In this document: in pieces, positions 11,301-23,300 of the stretch
Position numbering within the stretch: position 1 is the stretch's first letter
Layout: each line of letters begins with the position of its first letter
Source of the DNA: Ananas comosus
Taxonomy: Eukaryota; Streptophyta; Magnoliopsida; Poales; Bromeliaceae
Assembly (NCBI RefSeq): GCF_001540865.1
Contig: NC_033633.1
Coordinates: forward strand, 6,991,486-7,055,485
Direction: 5' to 3'
DNA: 64,000 nt
Made by a program: the position numbers and the translations under genes
The notes under the pieces: generated by a model
The model's input: only the letters and a program-made list of their open reading frames with translations
Databases searched by the model: none
What the model was told of the DNA's origin: nothing

Positions 11301-14300
11301 ATTGATACTCGATGACTCAATATCGGTACTCAGGTTGAGTTCCGCAAAATCCAAATGTTGGTTTCTTCTTCATGCAACAGAGTTTTGGTACTTTTAATAC
11401 CGTACTCAATACAAATCTGCAGTTTTCAGCAGATTGACTTATTGAAATCCGTTTTTGTGCCAAATTTATGTAGAAAACACTCAAATAGTCCCCAAACCCC
11501 GTTGAAACTATTTGGGTAGCTTCTCAAGCTATTTTTTTTTTGAACTCTGTAATTTGCAGAAGTTTAGTTGACTATATCCCTCTCTCCTTAAAAGAAGTTT
11601 TATCCCTGAAACTAAAACCATACCTCAACTCGTTCTAGCGATGAGGTGAGGGTATCGCTCTTTCATTGAGCTTTCCACCTCCCTAGTAGCCTTACGATCT
11701 TCGTGATTGCTCTATTGAACTTTAACATATGGAATTGTACAGCTTCGTAGTTTTTTCCTTTGCGAGCAAGGATGCATACCGGGAACTCATAAGTCATATC
11801 CTCTAGAAGTTCCAACGGCTCATAGTGAAGGGCATGAGTTGGATTATGAACATACTTGCGGAGTGTAGATATATAAAACATGTTGTGGACTCCCGCAAGT
11901 TTTGGTGGTAGCGCAAGTTGATAAGCCAATGACCCCACGCGCTCCGAAACTTCATATGGTCTGATATATTGGGGACTTAGCATGCCCCGAACTCCAAACC
12001 ACTTCATCCCTCTCATGGGTGACACTTTCAAGAAGATGCGGTTGCCTACCGCAATTTTTCAAATCCCGCCAACGCTTTTCCGCATAGCTCTTGTCGGGCT
12101 TGTGCCATCAATAATCGCTGATGTGCTAAACAGACCTTTTCCTCAACGTTTTTGCAAAACATCCGGCCCCAAGGCCATTTGCTCACCAACTTCGCTTTAA
12201 TGTATCGGAGACCGATATTTCCTTCCATACAAGGTCTCGAATGGTGCCATACTAATATTCGCCTGGTAGTTATTATTATAAGCAAATTCCACCATAGGCA
12301 AGTATGTGTGCCACACACTTTTGAAATCAAGAACATACGCTCGAAGCATATCCTCTAGAATTTGATTTGTCCTTTCCAATTGATTGTCCGTTTGATGATG
12401 AAATGAGGTGTTAAAATCGAGCCGTTTTCCCAATGCATTGTGCAAACTCTTCCAAAACTGGGATACAATAGGGATCCCGATCGATACGATCGACATCAAA
12501 ACCCCATTTAGGTGCACTATTTCATCCAAATAGAGTTGTGCTAACTTGTCCCTTGACCACGTGGTGTGGATTAGCAAGAAGTAAGCCGACATTGTCAAAT
12601 GGTCCACCACAACCCAAATTGCATTAGGCCCTCTTTGTGGTCAAGGCAAATCCACAACGAAATCTATCTCAATGTTTTTCCACTTCCATACCGGAATTGC
12701 TAAGTTTTGTAATTTTATCGCTGGGAGAAAATCTGTTGACACACTAGGCATTTTGCCACGAAGCGTCCGATGTCCCTTTTCATCCCGACCACCAATTGTG
12801 CATTTTCAAATTCTAGTACATTTTGGTGTCGCCGGGATGAATAGCATAGAGGGATTGGCAAGGTTCCCTCAAAATCCCATCGCGGATTTCCTTGTTCTTA
12901 GACACACACCACGATCTTGAAAATGAATATTGCCCTCTGTGTCCACACTAAAACTTGTCGGCTTGCCCTTTATCAATGTCGCCCTGCATTTTTTGGAGTT
13001 CGAGTCCGAAGATTTTTTCTTTTATCCTCTCCAACAAGGCTGGCCGAATCACTAGAGTCATAAGTGTCATGGGGGTGCTCAACAAACCGCCACATCTCCG
13101 TGACCAACTGTGGCTGAATTGCGATCAGGGTTGCGAAGTTCTCCACGGATTTCCTACTGAGTGCATCGGCCACCACATTTGCTTTGCCCGAGTGGTATAA
13201 GATAGTTATATCATAATCCTTTAACAATTTCAACCACCTCTATTGCTTCAAGCTCAACTTCTTTTGAGTGAATAGATTTTTCAAGCTCTTGTGATCTGTA
13301 TAAACCTCGCAACGTTCCCCATACAAGTAATATCTCTGTAACTTGAGTGCGAGGACCACCGTCGCTAGCGCCAAGTCATGGGTGGGATAATTCTGCTCAT
13401 AATTTTTCAACTGGTGGGAGGCCTGCTTGCGCTGCACAAGTACACACCCAAGACCATGTCGCGACATATCACTAAACACCACAAAGTCCTTCCCTGCGAC
13501 TGGCAAAGCAAGAATTGGAGCTGTGGCCAATCAGTTTTTCAACTCTTTGAAGCTTTGATCGCAATCTTCGCTCCAAAACAAACTTTGACCCAGGGATCAA
13601 AGTGCCGCCCTGTTGCCGTACGGCATCGGGGGGCACGTACCGTTGGGGCCATGGTATAGGGAAGGTCTTGCAGGACCCTCTAATGCCGCGATACCCAGCG
13701 GTTTTGAGCGGGCGTGATACCCCAGCGGTTATCGTGGTACAATATTGTGTAGGCTGTTTTTTTTTGGGCTACCATGAGTTTTTTCAGATCCGAAGACGAC
13801 ACCGCGAAAGAAGAGAAAGAGGAGTAGGAGGGAGGAAGTGGTGGCACGATCCTTGTACTTTGCCATGAAGGGCTCGCTGCGGCAGCGGCTGCGGCAGCGG
13901 ATGCGGCGAAGCGAGGGGGGAGGTGGGGGAAGAGGAACCGTCGGGAGGAAACGCGAGGGGGACATTGACTATGAACATGGAGGAGGATTCGGGTTTGTGT
14001 GTGGGTCCCGATGGGACCACATGGATGTATGGTCTGAGACGAACAAGTTGAGTGGACTCTCCATACTGGAGACCACTAATTAAATAATGCCACATTTGAA
14101 ATGTACTTAATTAAAGTTGAAGTATTGTTAAATTCATTATAATTTTATTTGTGCTTATTTTTTGTAAAAAAATTATATTTATTAATAATTCTAACTATTT
14201 TTAATGAATAAAATTTACTAAAAAGTTAGAAGTTCAGAGATGATTATAAAAAGAATTAAAATTGAGGGGACTAGTTGAAAACAGCCTAATAGTTAAGGAT

Positions 14301-17300
14301 TTTCAGCAACATATTACTTTTTCCTGAAATAATATCTAACATATCCATTAAAATTTTAAAAATATCTAACTATATTTTTGGCGGAACAAAATGCCTTTTG
14401 TTGACTTTCAAATATTCCTTCAAATGCCTCTACTCTCACGATTTATTAATGAGATTTGGAGTTCAGGAGAATATTCAGGGAATACGATAGTATGTTTAAA
14501 ATTTAATAGCAATAGAAGGTATATAAATAAAAGCCTTTTTTTTTCCCCCTTTTTTATCAAACATCTCCTATTTTATTTCTTCGGTAGATTGAAGAGAATT
14601 AAAAATAGAAGGACAAAATTCAAAAAAGAATTGTACGAAGGTTAAAAGAGTGGGTGAGTATAACCTACAAACATATTACCCAAAGAAAAAAAAAGATGGA
14701 AAAAAGGAGCAGTAATTGCTCTCCTTTTGCTTAATTGTATACGCTTGTGAATATTCCTATTTTCTACGTTACTCTATTTTCGATATTGCCCTCTGCTTCC
14801 ACTAGACATCCACATTTTGAGTTAGAAAATTGAAAATATTGATAAAATTAAAAGCTAAATTAAATCAACTGATACGTAAATTTATTTAATTTATTTGTTA
14901 TATAATTTATTACTAAATTTTTATTGATAGATCCCAAAGGTGAGACACTTGGTTTGATGAAGCCTTTGTCCAACAAATCTTGCAACTGAGCTTTCAACTT
15001 TTTCAACTCAGTCGTTGCAATCTGATACGGAGCCTTCGCAATTAGCGCGGTCCCAAGAAGTAGATCTATTACGAATTCAATCTTCCGGTCCAATGGCATT
15101 TTGGGCAACTTCACCGGAAATATTTCCGGAAACTCTTGGACTATTGGGATGTCCTCAAGTGCCAGAATTTTCTTTCGGTCTCCTACCACTGTCACTAGGT
15201 AAGCAACACAGCCACTATTGATCAGCTTTTTCGCCCGCGATGTGGATATCATGAATGCAAAGAGCGAGCTTTTACACGCTCAGTACACAAGCTCTTCTTG
15301 TCCCAGTTCTCTAAAAGTCACGACTCCGCTCTCGTAATCAATTGTCGCATAGTACTTGGAGAGCTAATCTATTCCCAAAATTAGCTAAAATCCTACTATT
15401 TGATTCAACACCAGCAAATTCACTGGCATGATCTAATCACCAATCCTTTTTGACACATGCATGGCATATCTCTTTGACGCAAAAGGCATGCTCGGGCATC
15501 TGTGACTATCTAGTATGCTTGGTCTCTATTATATATATCCCATATGTAGTAGCAAATGACCGACTAATAAATAAATGTGATTATCTTGTGTCAAATATTG
15601 CTCTACATTTTATATATTTAAGTAAAACGATACCTGCTACAACGTCCTTTGGGACAGTAGGCTCCACGTAGGTCGCGAACACACGGCCGCTCAGCGCCTA
15701 CTGTGAGCCTTTTAACTACTGTGTTGTCGGTGCGCGTCCTGCAGATATTGCCGGGGGTGGGATACCTGCGAGCTGCCTCAGTGAGAAGAGTGTCGACGCT
15801 ACTGATGAAGCTTGGATGTCGCCATGTGGGCACTTATACCACATGTGGCCTGACTGTCCACATTTGTAGCACTTTCCCTCTTATTGATCAAACAGCTGCG
15901 GTCTATGATGGCCAACGCAGATGCTACACCTCGCGAAGGACCGAGTGGGATGGGACTCCTGAGCTCGGGATCACGAGTGTGGGTGCTTTGGTGGTCGCTT
16001 GGAGCTTGACTGACCACCTGAACCACTAGATGGTCGTTTCTTTTCCTTTTCTTAATCAAATGATTTGAGCTCCTCCCGCACGATAGCATTGCCTTGCTCC
16101 ACCCACAAGGCCCCCGACCCAACACTTCGGCAAAGGTTTGCAACTTTGAAGGAATGGACCACTGAGAATTTTTGGTCGTAGTCCACTCTTGAAGCACTTG
16201 GCCTTGTCCTGAACCACATATAGGATGCAATTCACGATGAGGGAGAACTTCCTTTTATACTCTCTCACCGTTCTGTTTTCTTGCTGCAACTTTTTGAAAT
16301 TTTCTTAGAGCTTTTTTCACTATCGAAGAAATAGGAGAACTCTAACCCCCGAAACTCCTCCCAAGTCACTGGAGGGAGACTAGGAGATCGGTTTTTCTTG
16401 ACCCCCTTCAACTACATCCTCGCTGACTTCTGAAAACAATGTGAGGCTAGGTGCACCTTATCCCATTACAAGATATATAAATCCTTAAACAAATTCTCCA
16501 TGGAGTTGACCTATATCTTTACGACCCATAGATCCATTCTCTCTGTCGAAGGTAGGCGGGTTGAATTTCTTGAACATTGTGAGAGCTGCAAGCGTTCACT
16601 CTCTCTCCGTCTCCATTTTCCCACAATCGGGGGCCGATGTATCTGAACCCGTCGGAGGGGTACTCGTTGTGGCTCCCGATGGTGCATGGTGTGCCACCAC
16701 AGGTACGATCGCCGCAGTTATCCTTTCAGCTATATTCAAGGCACTTATAGGGAGCACGGGTTGTTCTTGGCCTACTTGAGCCGCAGCCGCCTGCTGCGCC
16801 ACTATTTTTTGGAGCCTTCTGATATGCTTCTCTTGTCGCTGTAAGGTTTTTGCTTGTCGCTGCACTATCCCAGTGAGCGCAGCCAATTGTTCGCGGAGTT
16901 TCAAATCCTCGCTTGCCCTGGATTGCTTGGGGACCTCACTCGGCGCATCTGGCCTAGAACTTATCGGAGGTCATCCATGTAGGCCATCACTTCCTGAAAC
17001 GCAATGACCTTGGTCAATAACTTGATCCTTAAGGTCAAATACAAAATAAATTAACATAACATATTGAAATTAGGCGAAAGTTACAGAAGGGCGCTTATTC
17101 CCGCCAATCAGCTTCATGTTGTTGGCCGCCAACATGAACACCCTCCGCTGGGAGATCACACTTGAATCCATCTCTAACATCCTATTAGAGGCATACAACA
17201 ATTTGACCCAATTGATTCAACTTCACATTTTATAGATCACCGTTCCTCACGAGTCTAGGTCGTTAGGGTTATCCATTCTAGGGCTTCCTAGGTCTGCCTA

Positions 17301-20300
17301 GACCATATCTACGCTCTGGTACCACCTTAATTTGTCACTCCCCAAACTTGCAACGGCAGCGCTTATCGGGCACGTCCACAGACCCGCCGATCAAACAAAA
17401 TTTTTTCTATCCATCCAAGGCGTCACAACCTGTATATACAACACATTCCAAATAGGAACTATATATGGATTGTATAAGGAGAATATCAAATGGCATAAAG
17501 TGAAACTTCTTTTTATTACATAGTTCCGTTCATTCAATTACATACATTGCCTTTCCCAAATACAATCCAAAATACTTCATTACATTTTTTTTCTCTTTTA
17601 TTATATTTTTCAAAAAAAGGTATAACTATATAGACTTCAAAAGTGGAAGGGCTGCTATCTATGGTGTTACATCCTTTACTCGCTCTAGCGTGTCGCCTAT
17701 GGATGGACTCGAAAAACATAGGGGTGAGAACCATAGATATAGTTTTCAATGGGTACGGCCACCCAAAGGAAGAGTTCGACCCACTAGGTCCGAAAAAGGC
17801 AACATAAACATATGTATATCACAAATAACCATGTAAGCGTATAAATCTCTACTATACGCAAGTGGAAATAATCACGCTTATGCCTCTATTCATAATAATG
17901 AAATATTATGTAAGTTAATACTATTTCAACTTACTACTTCATTATCCTAATTACATGTCACCCGACTCTATTCAAGAGTCAATCATTAGCGGATACATTT
18001 TTTTTTGCTTTCACCGTGGCATCAGATGGCGAAATTGTTGTCCATCTTCAGCTGACGAGACGCGTAAGCGATCACTTTCCCGCCCTGCATCAAAACACAC
18101 CCCAAGCCCGAATGTGACGCGTCGCTATACACCACAAAGTCTTCGTCTTGCACCGGTAAGGCGAGCACCGGAGTCGAAGTTAATCTATCCTTCAACTCTT
18201 GAAAACTCCGGTCGCACTCGTCATTCCAAATGAACTTGGTGCCTTTTCGAGTCAGACGAGTAAGTGGACCCACGATCTTCGAGAATCCCTCCACGAACCG
18301 TCTATAATAACCCGCTAAACCCACGAAGCTTCGAACTTCCGTGACGTTAGTCGGGCGAGGCCAATCCTTGATCGCCTCCACTTTCCTCGGGTCAACAGAT
18401 ACTCCCCCCTCGGAAATGACATGCCCAAGAAATGCAACTTCTCGGAGCCAAAAGTCGCACTTCTTAAACTTAGCGTATAACTTCTCTTCCTAGAGGGTTT
18501 GAAGCACAATTCTCAAATGCTCGGCATGTTCCTCATCGCTGCGCGAGTAGACCAAGATGTCGTCTATAAAGACCACGACGAACCGGTCCAAGTACTCCTT
18601 GAAGACACGGTTCATTAAATCCATGAACGCTGCCGGGGCATTAGTGAGCCCAAACGGCATGACCGTGAATTCATAGTGTCCATACCGCGTGCGAAACGCG
18701 GTCTTTTGAACGTCTTCTGGCTTGATCTTGAGCTGGTGATAACCGGACTGTAGGTCAATCTTCGAATAAACCCGAGACCCTTGTAGCTGATCAAACAGAT
18801 CGTCAATCCTCGGTAACGGGTACTTGTTCTTGATCGTGACCTTGTTCAACTCGCGATAATCTACGCAGAGTCGAAATGATCCATCCTTCTTTCGCACGAA
18901 TAAGACCGGGGCTCCCCACGGCGACACACTTGGCCGTATAAATCCTTTGTCAAGGAGATCTATCAATTGAGCCCGCAACTCTTTCAATTCTGCCGGTGCC
19001 ATACGATACGGGGCCTTCGAGATAGGCGCGGTTCCTGGTACCAGGTCTATCACGAACTCGATCTTCTGGTTTGGCGGCATTCCCGGTAACTCTACGGGAA
19101 AAACATCTGGGAACTCCCGAACTACGGACAGCTCCTCCAAAATAGGAGTCGTCTTCTCGACCTCCACAACGGTCGCCAAATAGGCCACGCAACCGCTGTT
19201 GACCAACTTCCTTGCTCTCGTCGCTGTCACTATAGCAGCGAAACGCGAGCTTCTACAAGCCCGATAGGTAAATTCCTCCTGGCCCGGCTCTCGAAACGTG
19301 ATTACTTTACTTCTGCAGTGAATAGTCGCATAGTACTTCGAGAGCCAATCCATTCCTAGAATGACGTCGAAGTCCTTCAACTTCTTGAACATCAGCATAC
19401 GGATGGGCATTACCCAATCGCCCAACCGCACTGGACAAGACGAACACTCCATCCGGACTAAAAAGTCACGTCCGGGGCCCGACACTCTCCAAGTGCTTTT
19501 ACTCTCTTGTAGTTCTATGTTATGCATGCGTGCAAATAACCTACTGATGAATGAATGCGTAGCACCTGTATCAAACATGGCCCTAGAGCGAACTCCGTTA
19601 ATTAAAACCATACGTGCGAGGACATGGCGATCCTCTGCCTCAGCAGGCTCTTCGGCTCGAGTTTGGGCGGCGAATACCCGCCCGCTCGGAGCTGATTTTG
19701 TTGCCTCCTGTTGGCGTGGTACCATCGCATGCCCAGCCGATGACGCAGCAGGTGGAACTCCCCCATAATGTGCCGGAGTCGCCGGAGCCGACGCGACCGA
19801 AGGGGCGGGCGAAGCCCTCACTGGACAGTAGCGGCTAATGTGGCCCGCCTGTCCACACGTGAAGCACTTCCCTTCCCGTTGATCACACGTCCTCTGCTCG
19901 TGGTTCCCTCCACAGATTATGCACCGCTGCGGTCCGCGGCCCCTAGATTGCGTTCGCTGGTACTTCGGGGCTTCCTTGACTTGGTCTGAGCTCCCGAGTT
20001 ACTCTGGGCCCGCTTCTTGCCACCGTCCTTCTCGGACGCTTCTCGCTCCTCCCGGATGTGAGCGTTTCCTTGCTCCGCCCACAACGCTCTGTCGAGCACC
20101 TCTGCGAAGGTAGTGAGCTTCAGAATGTGCACCGCCCGGTAGATATCAGCCCGGAGCCCCCGCTCGAACCAATCGGCTCGATCTCTATCATCCCGCACTA
20201 CGTCGGGGACGCAGTCAATGATGTGAGAGAACTCCCGCTCATATTCCGCTACCGTGCGGTTCCCTTGCTTCAACTTTCGAAACTGCTCCTGGAGCTTCTT

Positions 20301-23300
20301 CTTCTCGCTATCGGGAAAGTAGTTGACGTAGAACAATCCCCGAAATTCCTCCCATGTCAACGGCGGAAGGTCGGAAGCTCGGTTTCTCTTTATTCGCTTC
20401 CACCAAACCTTCGCCGTCCGCTCGAGGCAATGCGTGGCGAGGTAGACCTTGTCCCTCTCCAAAGTGTAGAGGTCCTCGAATAAGGTCTCCATTGAGTCCA
20501 CCCACGACTCAACCATCCACGGCTCGACCTTCTCCCCCTCGAAGGTCGGTGGGTTGAACCTCCGAAACTTCTCGAGAGCCGCAAGCGCGCGCTCCCTCTC
20601 CGCCTCCAACGCCATCGCATCGGGTGTCGTAGAACCCGACGCCGCCGGAGGGACGCTCGCCGGCGGAGGACGTGCCGCCACCGGAACTGCCGCAATGCCC
20701 TCGCCCTCAGCCGCCGTAGGCGCGCGAGCTGGGGGCGGGGGCGGACCACGGCCCTCGGTTGCAGCTGCAGTCGCCGCCGCAAAATGCCGCTCCATAAGTC
20801 CTTGGAGCTGCTCAAATCGACTCTCCTGGCGCTGTACAATGCCGGTCAAGGCCGACACCTGCGCCCGTAATTCCTGCACCTCATTAGATCCGGCTTCCTC
20901 GGGCACCTCAGAAGACGGTGCCGGAACGGACCTACGCACGTAGCGTCTTGGGGACATTGTTCCTGCAACGCAACAACCGGGTTAGCCATCTAACCCACTT
21001 AACTCCGTCGCATACAGTATATTACGCGACCCAACTCAGCCATACGCGAAAGTACACCGTTGTATTAGTCTTAACTCTTAGCCAACACAAACTCCTCGAG
21101 CTCAGAAACTAACACCGCTCGGACCTATCTCTAGTAACACTAGAGATCTATACTCGGCCCGACCCAATCGGATTCTTCTTCCACCGATTCAAGTTGACGT
21201 TTCTCTCACGTACTTATCACCTTAAGGTTGCCAACCTAGGTCTCCTAGGTCTATCCTAGACACTCTCTTTACTTGCCCTTAGTTGCTCTGATACCAACAC
21301 TACTCTGTCACGCCCCGAGGCCGCTACCAATTTGGTCCGGTTCGGGCGCGTCGAACAGACGCCGAACGAACAGCACCTCTCCTGTCCGCCCAAGGCTAAG
21401 CAACCAGATCATGTACAATTAAGCATCCAGGAATTTGCTTAAATAACATACATGATCAAACACGATGCACACAAGTGCAATACATCTAGGAGCAAGAACC
21501 ACAAGTAATATACAGTGTATAAAGAGAGATAGTCTAACTATCACAATCATTCAACATTTACATCATTTGAATATATTACATTTCCATCTTCCAAATGTAA
21601 GTACATGTTCTCAAAATACATCATGGCTTCCCAATATCTATCCAAAACATCTAGTACACGAGGATACTCTAATGCATAAAGGAAAGCTACTAACTAGGCT
21701 CACTTAGGGCGCTATGCCCTTGCCGCGATCCTCGCTCGGCTCGCCTCTGTGTGTACCTGTACCCCAAAACCACACGGGGTGAGAACTATATAAATATAGT
21801 TCCCAGTGGGTTCGGCCGCCGACGCCGCCGGTTTTCCCACTAGGTCTAAGCTGGCACAGATAGAGAGATAGATAGATATATAGAAAACGAACTGCAACTA
21901 CTCTATCATGCCATCAATGATAATAATGTATGCAACAACTACTATCATGCTAGTATCATGTCATGAGTATATAAAGGTGCATAGCAATGAAATCTACAAC
22001 ATACACTATGTCTACTCAAGGTAATAATGCAAGTCTACTATGCATTTCATGTTTATTACCCAATCTACTTGGTTGACCCGTAGGTTAACCCTCGACTCAC
22101 TCTCAATCTCATAGGTGAGGAGAAGCTGCACTCGCACACCGAGACCGTCTGCGGGACAACTACGTCTGCCCCTAGTGAAGTACTCCGGAGACTCGTGCCT
22201 CGGTGGAGCGACCACCGACAAGCAAAAACAGACTAGTGAGTATGATCCAATCCTCACAAGAGGATACCCTGTCTACTAGGGTCAATGTGCCTCTGCTGCA
22301 CAGTCATGATATATAATCAATGTTGGGACTTCTACTATCCCTAGGTTCATGTCAAGTTTACTACACTAGACTCAATGCCACTCGTTCGATCATTGTAGTA
22401 AGTTTTCTACTAATTGACATGCCACTCGTTCAAGTTTAGTGTCTCTACTACACTAGTTCAATGCCACTCTACTAGGCTATGTCCAAGTTCGGCTCTTTAT
22501 GCCGCTATAGGATTCTATGCCATAAGACCCAATCCTCATGCTACCCTAGTCTAGGTGTTCAACTCATAAGTACACTACTAAGAAGCATGCAAGGAAAAGG
22601 AAATATACATTTATTAATCCTATAATGCAATATGATCAACACATATGTAACTTAGACATAAAAAGAAACCCGGATGTTCCGGAACGACACCCCCCACCTT
22701 TTGCGTATAAGGAGGCTCTAGAAGTGCGCTTCGGCGTCCTTTACGACGAAGCCTCGGTCTTCTTGGTCCAAATGATGCTCAATCGGCCTTATTTTGCCGA
22801 TAGCTCTTGACCCGCTCGACGAATCGAAATTCCGACTTCGCCCCCGCGTTTAGGCACCTACCAATTAGGTTTACAAGGCCTCAAATGAGATCAATCCCAT
22901 ACTTTACCGAAAAACCCTATTTTGGTGCCCTAGGGTTAGCATCAAGCTAAACCCATCTCAAAACCCTAGATTCTAGCTCTAATCCTTCCATTCATGGTGC
23001 TAGGGATCCATTTGATCCCATCCAAAGAGCTAAAACCCAAAAACCCCAAATCTCACAAGCTAGGGTTAGAAGCTTACCTCTAGGTTAGCTTAAAAGAGAG
23101 AAGAGAGGATGAGGGAGAAGTCCAAAAGCCTTCTTTTGTTGATCTCCTTCTTCTTCTCCTTCCCTTTCTTCCTTCTTTCCTTCTCCTTTCTTCTTCTTCT
23201 TCTTTTCTCCTTCTTTTCTAGAGAGAGAAAGCAAGAGAGTGTGAGGGAGGGAGAGAGAGTGAACTGAGAGAGAGTGAGAGGGAGAGAGGGACTAATAAGC

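Larger units (their letters stand above)
6721..11576 (-). repeat. 3' LTR of gypsy-1 (holds a solo LTR)
   Basis: Read on the plus strand it runs from ttcacgtcccgagcc to gtttagttgactata, next to the PPT. Removing the nested solo LTR leaves about 2.3 kb. It matches the 5' LTR at 17333 onward in many blocks, for example the accttggcattaggtggca words at 7480-7650 against 23880-23970, and gaatgtcaacctacattc against its counterpart at 26600. A weak TATA in sense is at about 11115, and a ggtactca-type palindrome cluster is at about 11200-11345. Confidence 0.85.

Noticed and set aside
13838..14083. Possible small gene in the foreign segment of gypsy-1
   Set aside because: No recognisable domain and open frames on both strands; composition explains them. 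Kept as a finding about capture, not as a gene.
18022..20957. Endogenous pararetrovirus (badnavirus-like) as an alternative to gypsy-2
   Set aside because: There is an LTR, a Met-tRNA primer site next to it, a 5-bp target duplication, and a gag with Tekay-type motifs. No movement protein is seen.
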